A DNA stretch of 23,843 bases, taken from contig JBOHWL010000252.1 in NCBI GenBank assembly GCA_050736615.1, positions 1 to 23,843 of the forward strand, written 5' to 3'. The notes under the pieces are model-generated. The model searched no databases. It was not told where the DNA came from and worked only from the letters and a program-made list of their open reading frames with translations. The position numbers were made by a program, and so were the translations under genes. Below, piece after piece: positions 15,697-23,584 of the stretch; position 1 is the stretch's first letter, and each line of letters begins with the position of its first letter. Origin of the DNA: JBOHWJ01 sp050736615. GTDB lineage: Bacteria; Desulfobacterota; Binatia; Binatales; Binataceae.

Positions 15697-15869
15697 CCGT
15701 TTGGCCTCCGCTGGCACTTGTTGTAATGATGCCTCGTTCACGGGGCAATCGCGCCTTGCGGATAGAATGCGAACGCGGCAGAATTGCGCATTCATTTTTA
15801 AGCAGGGTGTTACAAGGGACCATGCCGCGCGGCACGGCCCCTTTATCGTGCATTTAACCGAGGGACCTC

Positions 15870-16874
15870 ATGGCGCAAGCGGCAAACAAAATCGGATTGC
15901 ATCTTACGGTCGCGAGTTCTCATTTTGCCGAAGTGCCGCGTCTTGCGTGTGAAGCCGAGGAGCGCGGTTACTCTTCCTTATGGGTCGCGGAAGTCTCCGG
16001 CCCCGACGCTTTCCTGACGCTCGGCGCAGTCGCGCGCAGCACCACCAAGGCCGCGCTCGCCACCGGCGTGGTACCGATCCAGATCCGGACGCCGGGCGTG
16101 ATGGCAATGAGCTTTCTCACCCTCAATGATTTGTCCAACGGACGTGCGATCGCGGGGCTCGGCGTATCGAGCCCGGTAATCGTCGAACGATGGCATGGCG
16201 CGTCGTATCGGAGACCGGTGACAGCGATGCGCGAGTGCGTCACAATCATGCGCCAGCTCTTTACCGAAGGCCGCGCGAAATTCGACGGCAAAGTTTACCA
16301 CTGCGATTTTCGGCTTGGCTTCAAATCCTCCGTGACGGCGCCGCGTGTGTATCTGGCGGCGCTCAATCCTCCGATGCTGCAACTGGCGGGCGAAATCGCC
16401 GACGGCGTATTGCTCAACTATTCGCCGCCGGAAGCGGTGCCCGCGATGATCGATGAAATCCAGGCTGGGGCCAAACGCGTGGGCCGCCAGCTTGACGAAA
16501 TTGATATCGGCATGTACATCCGCATGTGTATCAGTGATGATGAAACGGCGGCAATAGCGGCGTTCAAGCGCGAACTGGCGGGTTATGCTTTCGTCGATGC
16601 CTACACCGCGATGTTCGCGCGCTATGGACTCGCCGGCGAATTCGCCGAAGTGCGCCGCTTATGGAAAGCGGGCAAACGCGACGAGGCTCCCGGCGCGCTC
16701 AGCGACGACGCCGCACGCCGGATCGCGGCCTTTGGCACACCCGCCTCGGGACGTGAATTCGTGGCGCGTTTCCGTGCCGTCGGAGTCACCCATCCGGTGA
16801 TCTTTCCGATTGGACCGGGCCGCACCGCGCGGCGTGATTTCGGCAACACTATGAATGCGATGGCCGAGGCGTGA
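15870..16874 (+). CDS. LLM-class (probably F420-dependent) oxidoreductase
   Basis: Luciferase-like TIM-barrel flavin/F420 enzyme. The 334 residues open with IGLHLTV and AEERGYSSLWVAE, followed by LGAVARSTTKAALATGVVPIQIRTPGVMAMSF and the SNGRAIAGLGVSSPVIVERWHG segment typical of F420-type members related to methylene-tetrahydromethanopterin reductase. The C-terminal GTPASGREFVARFRAVGVTHPVIFP closes the barrel. F420 rather than FMN is a family-level guess; the substrate is unknown. The start is certain: GAGGG lies five bases before the ATG. It is divergent from the hydrolase, and no F420 synthesis gene is in the window. Confidence 0.9.
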   Translation: MAQAANKIGLHLTVASSHFAEVPRLACEAEERGYSSLWVAEVSGPDAFLTLGAVARSTTKAALATGVVPIQIRTPGVMAMSFLTLNDLSNGRAIAGLGVSSPVIVERWHGASYRRPVTAMRECVTIMRQLFTEGRAKFDGKVYHCDFRLGFKSSVTAPRVYLAALNPPMLQLAGEIADGVLLNYSPPEAVPAMIDEIQAGAKRVGRQLDEIDIGMYIRMCISDDETAAIAAFKRELAGYAFVDAYTAMFARYGLAGEFAEVRRLWKAGKRDEAPGALSDDAARRIAAFGTPASGREFVARFRAVGVTHPVIFPIGPGRTARRDFGNTMNAMAEA

Positions 16875-16897
16875 GCAGCAGCGTCGAAAGATCGTGG

Positions 16898-16917
16898 GAA
16901 GATTCAGGGAAATCTTC
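16898..16917. terminator. Hairpin between convergent genes
   Basis: GAAGATT and AATCTTC form a 7-bp stem with a 6-base loop, 23 bases after the oxidoreductase stop and about 40 bases from the stop of the convergent acyltransferase gene. No clear T-run follows on either strand. Position argues for a shared terminator; the sequence alone is weak. Confidence 0.35.
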
Positions 16918-16955
16918 TTCGGGGAATGATACCGCCGCCTGGGTCCAACAAATAG

Positions 16956-18191
16956 TCATTGCATAGTGAGTTGCCGGGCGTCGGCGGCTTCCACGCGCTT
17001 CGATCCTGGGGATTCAGCGGACTTATCCCGGGAAAGCTGGGGAGCACCCGCGACCGGCTTGCGCAAAGATAAAAACCAGCGTTCCACGTAGCGGTAATGA
17101 ATCACGGCGAAGCTCCAGGTCAAGGCCAGCACCAGGACCGACGCGAGTGAAAATTCGAGCGCTGGACGCAGCGCGATAGTCACGCCGGCGATGCGTGCGA
17201 AGTGAAGCAGCAGCCACGCAATCGCCGGATGAAACAGATAAACGCCGTACGAGACGGTGCCCAGCGACACCAGCGGTTTCCACGAAAGCGCACGCGCCAC
17301 CAATGATGACGGCTGAAGAAATATCGCCGTAATCAGAATCGCGGTGGTGAACCCCACCAGCGTGTAACCAAGCGTGGCGCTCCTGAACGAGCCGCTGGAA
17401 GGCCTGCCGCCGGTTACAACCGCCACCCCTAAACCTACCAGAAATAGCGCGGCGAGAGGAAAGAAGCACCTGTCGTTCACACTCTCCCACAACTTCCGCG
17501 TGCGCCGGTGGCGCAGAGACAATGCCGCCGCACAACCCATGAAGATCGCCCCGATCCGCGTGTCCGTGGCGAAGTAAATCCAAATTGAAGAGGCCGGACT
17601 CGGATGCGTCAGATGGCCCCAGTTCATGGCCAGATAAAGCCCGCTGCGATAGAGGCTCAAAGCGGCGATCGCGGCCAGGCAAAACCATAAGGCGCGCCGT
17701 CGGCCCAAACCCCGCAGGATCCATGGCCAGGTGAGATAAAATTGCTCTTCGATACACAGCGACCAGACCACCACAATCACGTCGAAATGCGGGCCGCCAA
17801 GCGCAATCTGATAATTGTAGGTGTAGGTGAGCAGCGCGGGCGCCACCGCCGGCACTTTAGCCAACGCCGAGCGTTCGAAAATCGCCGCGCCCGCCAGCAC
17901 CGCCACCAACATTGACAGGTACGCGGGTGCGAGCCGCAGGAAGCGCCGCTTGTAAAAACGTCCGAGGTCAAGCGTGCCAGTGGATTCAATTTCACCGGTG
18001 AGAATCCAGGTGATCAGGAAGCCACTCAAGACGAAGAAGAGATCGACGCCATACCAGCCGCGTGAAAGTTCATATAGCAAACCACCATTGGGCAGCGTGG
18101 TCACGCCGACATGCAACAAAATCACCGGCAGAATGGCGAGACCGCGCAGGCCGTCGAATGCCGGGATATAGGTATGGCGATCGCTGCGCAA
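16956..18191 (-). CDS. Acyltransferase family 3 (OafA/YrhL-type) membrane protein
   Basis: Integral membrane acyltransferase that typically O-acetylates or acylates surface polysaccharide, lipid A or antibiotics. The 411 residues hold about ten helices and the family signatures YIPAFDGLRGLAI (8-20), the catalytic-type His H27 in LLHVG, VDLFFVLSGFLIT (49-61) and RRFLRLAPAY. The start is a TTG. In-frame stops lie a few codons upstream, and the conserved DGLRG segment begins only 12 residues in, so no ATG or GTG start is available; a GAGG lies about 13 bases before the TTG. It stands alone, behind a long structured leader. The substrate is unknown. Confidence 0.92.
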   Translation of the reverse strand: MRSDRHTYIPAFDGLRGLAILPVILLHVGVTTLPNGGLLYELSRGWYGVDLFFVLSGFLITWILTGEIESTGTLDLGRFYKRRFLRLAPAYLSMLVAVLAGAAIFERSALAKVPAVAPALLTYTYNYQIALGGPHFDVIVVVWSLCIEEQFYLTWPWILRGLGRRRALWFCLAAIAALSLYRSGLYLAMNWGHLTHPSPASSIWIYFATDTRIGAIFMGCAAALSLRHRRTRKLWESVNDRCFFPLAALFLVGLGVAVVTGGRPSSGSFRSATLGYTLVGFTTAILITAIFLQPSSLVARALSWKPLVSLGTVSYGVYLFHPAIAWLLLHFARIAGVTIALRPALEFSLASVLVLALTWSFAVIHYRYVERWFLSLRKPVAGAPQLSRDKSAESPGSKRVEAADARQLTMQ

Positions 18192-18241
18192 TGGCCGGGT
18201 TTAACCTCAAATCGCGTGCCAGGCTCCCGATGAAGACATCC

Positions 18242-18272
18242 AAAAAAACCGCTCGCGCTGAATTATTCAGCG
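18242..18272 (-). terminator. Terminator- or attenuator-like hairpin upstream of the acyltransferase gene
   Basis: On the minus strand, CGCTGAAT and ATTCAGCG (18256-18272) form a perfect 8-bp inverted repeat around one central base. Seven bases later comes a run of seven Ts. It lies about 50 bases before the acyltransferase start, so it would sit in that gene's leader if transcription starts near 18352. The gap between stem and T-run is longer than in a standard intrinsic terminator. Confidence 0.4.
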
Positions 18273-18358
18273 ACAACTTCAGGAAAAAATGCCGCGATCA
18301 AACCCGCGACGAACTAATGGCGCAAGCGCCTTTTATCGGAGCTATCGAAACCCGGCGT

Positions 18359-18387
18359 AGAATAGATTGATATTGGAAGAATTTCAG
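18359..18387 (-). promoter_or_regulatory. Candidate sigma-70-type promoter for the acyltransferase gene
   Basis: Reading the minus strand, CTGAAA (18387-18382) and TATTCT (18364-18359) are separated by 17 bases. Each matches the housekeeping consensus at four of six positions and they lie in the AT-rich part of the intergenic region. Transcription from here would give a leader of about 160 bases. This is a motif match only. Confidence 0.35.
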
Positions 18388-18512
18388 AAAAACGCGCGTT
18401 CAGTCAACGTGCAACACTGAAATATATATACATTGCAACGCCATGGCGCGTAATGCCGCGACGCTTACAATTTGTCATTTTCGCCCGATCTCTCATGAGC
18501 GATTGACCTATC

Positions 18513-18591
18513 AGGAAACCCCCGCGAGGGTTCTCCTGCGCTTTCCCATGCGGAAAGCCATGTGCGAAGCGGAGATTCCCAAAGCGGAATC
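18513..18591 (-). terminator. Three tandem hairpins just after the nonahaem-flavoprotein gene
   Basis: Starting 10 bases after the stop codon, the minus strand shows three stems in a row: GATTCC/GGAATC (18574-18591, 6-base loop), GCTTTCC/GGAAAGC (18540-18558, 5-base loop) and a 9-bp stem with one bulged base (18513-18537, loop TCGCGG). There is no T-run. They could end the redox operon or protect its mRNA 3' end. Confidence 0.4.
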
Positions 18592-18601
18592 AACACAGGC
18601 G

Positions 18602-20875
18602 CTAATTGCTACGGCGCACCATGCGCACGCCGATCGCTTTTAAAAACCCCGTGGGCAATTCGGCGCCGATCATCGCGAAGATGACGTCATTGCTCATTTC
18701 GAGCGGATAGGTGAAGCCGCCCGCATCGCTTTGGCGCCCGGCCGACGCCAAAGCGTCGAGCACGACCTTGCCCGGCTTGATCTCCTTGAGCGCGGTCGCG
18801 GGATGGATTTGGATTTGCCTGGACTGTTGCAGTGCGCTGATTCTTTCCGCGTTCTCGCGCGTAACGTTGCCCAGCACTGGCGCACGAAATGAATAGCTGA
18901 CGCGATTGCGCAACGCGGGCGCCGCCAGCGCTTGCGCCACCTCGCTGCCGGCATTACCGCCGCCGATCACCAGGATGTCCCGCCCTTTGAATTCACTCGG
19001 CTCGATCAAGCTATAGTGAACGCGTTCGGGCGTCTCACCCGCCAAGCCAAGCCGGCGCGGATTGCCGCGAACACCAATCGCGAGCACCACGCAACGCGCC
19101 GGAAAGTTATGGCCGCGCGCGGTCTTGACCACGAGATAATCCTGATTGCGCACGACATCAACGACCTCTTCACGATCGTTGATGAGCAATCCCATCCGCC
19201 CGATAATTTTTTCCCACTCTTTGATCAGATTCTCGCGGGAATTATCGCCTTCGAGAAAGAACGTGCCGTATTCCTCGATATCAATCGGAGTCGCCTGCAC
19301 GAACTTGGCGCGCGGATAAGATCGCAGCGTGCTCGCCGGCGTCATCTTCTCGAGGGTTACGTAATTAAGCCCGGAGACCTTGGCGGTGGCTGTGGCGCCC
19401 AGGCCCGCGGGCCCGCATCCCACAATGGCAACGTCGTAAATGTCGGGCGCGACCGGCGCATTCAAATGCTTCAGCTCACTCACGATCGCCTCGATGACCT
19501 GCCGTCCCGAGCGCATCGCCAGATTGATCGAGGCCGTACCCGCCGCTTCGCCCACCACGTAAAGATGGCGCGTGCTGGTCTGGTAAGTGTCATCCAGCAG
19601 CGGAACCTCGTGCGTACGCTGCGGCGCGACACCGGCCACGGACTCGGCGGTCGCGGGCTCGGCCGGTGTGTAGCGCATCCATACGAACGCGCCGAAAACG
19701 GCCGTCGCCAACGCCAGCAAGCCCAGCCACCAGAACCCGAACGGCACTGGATAAAAGCCTAACCAGGGATATTTCGCACCCGCATGCGGCAGGTAGACGA
19801 TAAAAATCGCGCGTTGATGATTCGGTGGGAATTTCGGCGCGGGCGTCGAGTAGTCTTTCAGCGGCACCACGCCGTAATCGTGCAGCCGATGGCATTGCCA
19901 ACAAGCCACTACGCGTGCGTCCGCGCCCGGATCGGACCGCCTCGGCGCGCGCCTCCAGGCGATCGGCGTGAGCACCTCAGCAAACGCGGCCGCCGTCGTC
20001 CGCGTTTGCACCGGCGGCTGATGCGTATGGCAGGTGAAACATTGCTTGATGGCGAGTGAGTCGGCGTCGTCGGGATTGCGGCTGGCCGGTATTTCGAAAT
20101 GACATTCCCGGCAGGGCTGGCGCAGATGGCCCGGCGAATGATTGAAGACGGCCTTGATATGCCGGATTTTCAGCAACGAAAGATACGCGATAGTAATTGG
20201 CGACGAGCCCACCGAAGCCGGCATCCGCAGGTACTTGTCCTGCGGACTGAGATGGCAACCGGACCCGGCACAGCCGCTCCACTTGAAGCTCATCTGGTCG
20301 GGCTCGCCGGGCGCGACCGGCTTCACCAGATGGCATCCTTCGCACTGAAAACCGCCGGGCCGCGCCGCTCCGGCGGCTTCAATCAGCCGTTTGTGTTGAT
20401 AATGATTGAATGGCTCAATGAAGAGATGGTGCACGAAGAAGTTGCGCGCCATCTTCGGCACCTCGTGCTCGGCCACGCCCTTGATCGAGGGATGGCGGTG
20501 ACACCAGGTGCAGGCGAACGCCGCCGCGACCTTGACGTCGACGACGCGGCCGCGATGCTCGGTGTGGCAGGAAAGGCATTCGAGATTGCCTTGTGCGCTG
20601 ACGGTCAGCCGTTTGCCAGCGATCAAACCTTGTCCTTGCTCGGTGACATCGAAGCCGCCGTGCGGATTATTCTGGCTGAAGTTGTCGCCGTGGCAATCGA
20701 CACAGCCCTGGCTTTGCGCGCCATGCCAGGCGGCGTGGCATGAGGAACATTCAGTGCCAAGTTGCGCGTGAGCGGCAAGCAACGGACCCGGCATATAACG
20801 CCGGCGCGGCGCTAGCAACACGAAGACCAAAATCGCCAGCGCGAGGCCGCTCGCTATCCACAGCCATCGCTTCAT
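18602..20875 (-). CDS. Nonahaem cytochrome c fused to a flavoprotein NAD(P)-type oxidoreductase
   Basis: A 757-residue fusion. An N-terminal anchor (5-22) is followed by a periplasmic cytochrome-c3-like region with eight CxxCH sites (starting C43, C58, C100, C122, C178, C255, C279, C325) and one CX4CH (C202-H208), so nine haems. Residues 376-400 form a second membrane helix. The rest is a two-Rossmann flavoprotein: GCGPAGLGA (487-495) for FAD and VIGGGNAGSEVA (636-647) for NAD(P), like thioredoxin reductase or YpdA but without a redox CxxC. The GEAAG segment that normally ends such domains lies before them (437-463), suggesting circular permutation. The topology puts haems outside and flavin inside. 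Its ATG directly follows the stop of the cytochrome b-like gene. Confidence 0.93.
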   Translation of the reverse strand: MKRWLWIASGLALAILVFVLLAPRRRYMPGPLLAAHAQLGTECSSCHAAWHGAQSQGCVDCHGDNFSQNNPHGGFDVTEQGQGLIAGKRLTVSAQGNLECLSCHTEHRGRVVDVKVAAAFACTWCHRHPSIKGVAEHEVPKMARNFFVHHLFIEPFNHYQHKRLIEAAGAARPGGFQCEGCHLVKPVAPGEPDQMSFKWSGCAGSGCHLSPQDKYLRMPASVGSSPITIAYLSLLKIRHIKAVFNHSPGHLRQPCRECHFEIPASRNPDDADSLAIKQCFTCHTHQPPVQTRTTAAAFAEVLTPIAWRRAPRRSDPGADARVVACWQCHRLHDYGVVPLKDYSTPAPKFPPNHQRAIFIVYLPHAGAKYPWLGFYPVPFGFWWLGLLALATAVFGAFVWMRYTPAEPATAESVAGVAPQRTHEVPLLDDTYQTSTRHLYVVGEAAGTASINLAMRSGRQVIEAIVSELKHLNAPVAPDIYDVAIVGCGPAGLGATATAKVSGLNYVTLEKMTPASTLRSYPRAKFVQATPIDIEEYGTFFLEGDNSRENLIKEWEKIIGRMGLLINDREEVVDVVRNQDYLVVKTARGHNFPARCVVLAIGVRGNPRRLGLAGETPERVHYSLIEPSEFKGRDILVIGGGNAGSEVAQALAAPALRNRVSYSFRAPVLGNVTRENAERISALQQSRQIQIHPATALKEIKPGKVVLDALASAGRQSDAGGFTYPLEMSNDVIFAMIGAELPTGFLKAIGVRMVRRSN

Positions 20876-21772
20876 CTATATGCCCGCGAAATACAGCACG
20901 CCGGCTACATGAAAGGCGATTAGCACGGCGGTAATCACTACCAGCGCGATGTGCACGCCAAGCCAGCGCACGCCGAGTTCCAGATGAAACCGGTTCGCTT
21001 CGAGCCTGATCTTGTGCTCGGCCAATGCGGCTAGCGCGTCATATGTCGCGCGCTCGTCATCGCGCACGCCGGCTTGGCGAATCGCGGCGCCGATTCTTGG
21101 GGCGAGATCGGCGCGTCTCAGGGTGGCGGCAAGCATCCTGAAAAACGGTTGCGGAGCCGCGAGGATCGGCCGGATGTTGTTCAGATAAGCACGCACCAAC
21201 TCTTCCGAATGGCCGAGAATTGCCTCTTCGCCTTCGACATAGAGCGCATGAATGCGCGCTTCGATATCTTCGAGCCGGACCTCCTCGTCGGCGCTCATAC
21301 GCGTCGCATGCGGCAGAAAGTCCTCGATAGCTGCGCCGGTGAGTCCGCTCACCACGAGCAACACGACCGAGCATTTGAGCGCAAGCTCGAGCGTGCTGGC
21401 CGGTCCAGCCTCAGTATGCCACCAGAACGGCAGCATCGCGGCGATTCCGATCGCGATATGTACGAAGCGCCAACTCTCGAGGCGGCTGGAAAGCACGAGC
21501 CTGAGCCCCAGTGGGCGCCAGACCCGCGTCGCCCACCGCAACCATCGCACTGTAAGCCACATCGAGCGCTTGCGCGCACTGTAGGTGGCCGCCAACAGCA
21601 TCGCGATCAGAGTGACGATGCCGGTGCGATAGGATCCGAGCGCCCGGCCATAGCTGCGGGTCAGCGTGTGAACGATGATAACCAGCACGCCGCATATAAC
21701 GGCCCACAAGGTCGCCGAGGCAATTGGCGCGCTATGGCGGCGCGCGGCGGCTTCGCCGATCTGCTCACTCAC
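20876..21772 (-). CDS. Five-helix membrane protein, putative dihaem cytochrome b
   Basis: The 298 residues give five membrane helices: about 19-37, 47-65, 102-120, 128-148 and 270-295. Two helices carry histidines 14 apart, H105/H119 in the third and H274/H288 in the fifth, the arrangement used to hold two stacked b haems in quinone-linked cytochromes. The basic loop (65-100) and a 115-residue acidic, helical insertion (150-268) should both face the cytoplasm by the positive-inside rule. I do not recognise a named family; cytochrome b561-like is the nearest description. It starts at GTG, 24 bases after the iron-sulfur gene, and is followed without a gap by the nonahaem-flavoprotein gene. It probably carries electrons across the membrane between them. 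Confidence 0.82.
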   Translation of the reverse strand: MSEQIGEAAARRHSAPIASATLWAVICGVLVIIVHTLTRSYGRALGSYRTGIVTLIAMLLAATYSARKRSMWLTVRWLRWATRVWRPLGLRLVLSSRLESWRFVHIAIGIAAMLPFWWHTEAGPASTLELALKCSVVLLVVSGLTGAAIEDFLPHATRMSADEEVRLEDIEARIHALYVEGEEAILGHSEELVRAYLNNIRPILAAPQPFFRMLAATLRRADLAPRIGAAIRQAGVRDDERATYDALAALAEHKIRLEANRFHLELGVRWLGVHIALVVITAVLIAFHVAGVLYFAGI

Positions 21773-21796
21773 GCCATGTGTTTCCGCATCCGCCGT

Positions 21797-23584
21797 TCAA
21801 TCGCTGCCTCCGCGCGCCTTGCGCACACGGGAACCTTCCGTAATCGCGCCAGTTTCCTCGAAGAGCTGCGCCGGATCGATCCGCATCGCGGCGCCGGTGG
21901 GGCAATTATGCACGCATCCCATGAACGGCAGGCCGTCGCACAAGTCGCATTTGATCGGAAAAGCCACCGGCACATGCTCGGGAAGGCCCGGTCCGATGGT
22001 CGTCGGCTTGCGCTTGGAACGTTTGAAAAGCCGCGCCCACAGGCTCTGCTCGCCGACATCATGCGCGGCAACCGGAAAGGGGCGGAAGAAGCCCCGATCG
22101 TTCATCACCCGCGCCTTGCGCGCTTGCGCGCGATCGAACGTCGGGGTGTCGATCATCGCGATATTGTCGTAGGGACAGGCGATCGCGCAATTGCCGCAAC
22201 CGATGCACATTTCGTATTGGAAATAGATTTCACCCTCGGGACGGCGCTTGATGGCGCCGGTGGGACAACTGTTCATGCAGCGCGGATCGTCGCAATGGCG
22301 GCAGGCGCTCGGGATCAGGTACTTGCCAATCTGGATGCCGTTGCGGATGAGACGGCTTTTGCCGTGCAACGCTTCGCACGCTTTGACGCAGTTGTCGCAT
22401 TTGATGCACAGGTCGAGGTCCATCACCAGCAGCGCATCCGCCTGGATCACGCCGAGTTGGCCGCTGCGTTCGAGCAGTTGCGAGATTTCGGGCGTGATAT
22501 TCTTCTCCTGCTCGTGCCGCTGCGCGATCATCCGCCGCACCGCGCTTTCGACTTGCGGGAAACGTTGGCACAATTCAAGAAAATCGTCGCGCCGGATTTT
22601 TATCAGCTCGCATTTGCCCGCAGTCAACACGCTCGCCCAACGCACGCCGGTCTCAAGCAGCGCCATTTCGCCGAAGTATTCGCCCGCGCGCAAATAGGCG
22701 AGCACGCGTTTGCTCCCGTCCTCGCGCTCACGCACGATTTGGACAAAACCGTCGCGCACGATGTAAAAGGCGTCGCCCGGCTCGCCTTGCGTGACGAGCG
22801 GCACTCCGCGCAATTCGTAGCGCACGATTTCGCAACGCGGAATCAGTTCGTCGATAAAATCGGCGCTGACGTCTTCGAACAGTTCCAGCGTGACCGTGAC
22901 ATTGCGGACGGCGCGCTCGCGATAACGATGGGCCAGAATACCGCGCGCCTCCGTGTTAATCTCGACATACTTGAGCGCGTAGCGAGGCACGTGCAGAATC
23001 CCGGTCCGCTCCGCCGCGATCACGTCGGCGCTGCGCGGCAATCCGCCGATCGCGCCCAGTTCGCCATAGAAGTTGCCCTTCCCGAACGAAGTCAGCTTGA
23101 CGCGCCCATGACCAGGAACATCATCATATAAATCGACCGCGCCGCTCAGGATGAAGCATAAGTCCAACTCGTACTCGCCCTTGCGGCAGGCCGTTTCGCC
23201 CGCCTCAAGCTCGCGAATGCGCATGCCGGGTTCATGCTCATATGCATGAAGCAAGGAGTCGCGCTGTTCGGCGGTAAAGGTCTTGAAGAGCTCGAACTCC
23301 TTCAATTGCCGCCACAGCAGCTCTTGTGGGAGCTTTGCATTCTCAAGCTCGCAGGACATAAGGCGAGTAAGCCGCAGGCTGAAGCTATTGTCAACCTGTC
23401 GCCGATTGAACGCCATCTGAGCGCGCAACCGCACGGCTTGTATCAAGCTCGCTCGGGATAAATCCTGAGCGCCGACGCGGGTTAATCGCGCACTTCGCGA
23501 CGGCATCGTGGGGTCAAAATCTGGTGTGGACTTTCCGTTCAGTGAAGGATAAAAGGGATAAACCAGTCCGGACGCACCTTTCAT
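21797..23584 (-). CDS. Twin cyclic-nucleotide-binding domain protein with four [4Fe-4S] ferredoxin sites
   Basis: A 595-residue cytoplasmic protein. Two CRP-type cNMP domains (about 97-215 and 235-345) each keep the phosphate-binding cassette with its arginine: FYGELGAIGGLPRSADV and YFGEMALLETGVRWASV. A ferredoxin module of the HybA/NrfC/DmsB type (about 385-575) has sixteen cysteines in four groups: C393-396-399-403, C428-431-436-440, C460-463-466-470 and C546-549-557-561. These are enough for four [4Fe-4S] clusters. There is no helix-turn-helix, so it is not a transcription factor. The first 75 residues are poorly conserved in look, and the true start may be an internal ATG (23506 or 23359); no start has a clear ribosome-binding site. 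It is the first gene of the redox operon. Confidence 0.92.
   Translation of the reverse strand: MKGASGLVYPFYPSLNGKSTPDFDPTMPSRSARLTRVGAQDLSRASLIQAVRLRAQMAFNRRQVDNSFSLRLTRLMSCELENAKLPQELLWRQLKEFELFKTFTAEQRDSLLHAYEHEPGMRIRELEAGETACRKGEYELDLCFILSGAVDLYDDVPGHGRVKLTSFGKGNFYGELGAIGGLPRSADVIAAERTGILHVPRYALKYVEINTEARGILAHRYRERAVRNVTVTLELFEDVSADFIDELIPRCEIVRYELRGVPLVTQGEPGDAFYIVRDGFVQIVREREDGSKRVLAYLRAGEYFGEMALLETGVRWASVLTAGKCELIKIRRDDFLELCQRFPQVESAVRRMIAQRHEQEKNITPEISQLLERSGQLGVIQADALLVMDLDLCIKCDNCVKACEALHGKSRLIRNGIQIGKYLIPSACRHCDDPRCMNSCPTGAIKRRPEGEIYFQYEMCIGCGNCAIACPYDNIAMIDTPTFDRAQARKARVMNDRGFFRPFPVAAHDVGEQSLWARLFKRSKRKPTTIGPGLPEHVPVAFPIKCDLCDGLPFMGCVHNCPTGAAMRIDPAQLFEETGAITEGSRVRKARGGSD

Larger units (their letters stand above)
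18192..18601. other. 410-base non-coding region with several hairpins
   Basis: No convincing gene is seen here on either strand. The base composition is more AT-rich than the surroundings (for example the TATATATA tract near 18422-18430). The region is the 3' flank of the nonahaem gene and the 5' flank of the acyltransferase gene. It holds three consecutive hairpins (18513-18591), a promoter-like pair (18359-18387) and a hairpin next to a seven-T run (18242-18272), all listed separately. I see no tRNA, repeat array or mobile element in it. Confidence 0.6.

Noticed and set aside
18439..18448. Palindrome CGCCATGGCG as an operator
   Set aside because: It is short and built from common GC-rich words; there is no second copy or adjacent regulator gene.
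18192..18601. A tRNA or small RNA gene in the long gap
   Set aside because: No cloverleaf, TTCRA arm or CCA end can be found; only separate hairpins are visible, which are listed as such.
21074..23131. 685-codon open frame on the plus strand opposite the cNMP/iron-sulfur gene and part of the cytochrome b-like gene
   Set aside because: It spans two well-supported genes on the other strand, shows no recognisable domain, and is expected from the codon bias of GC-rich DNA.
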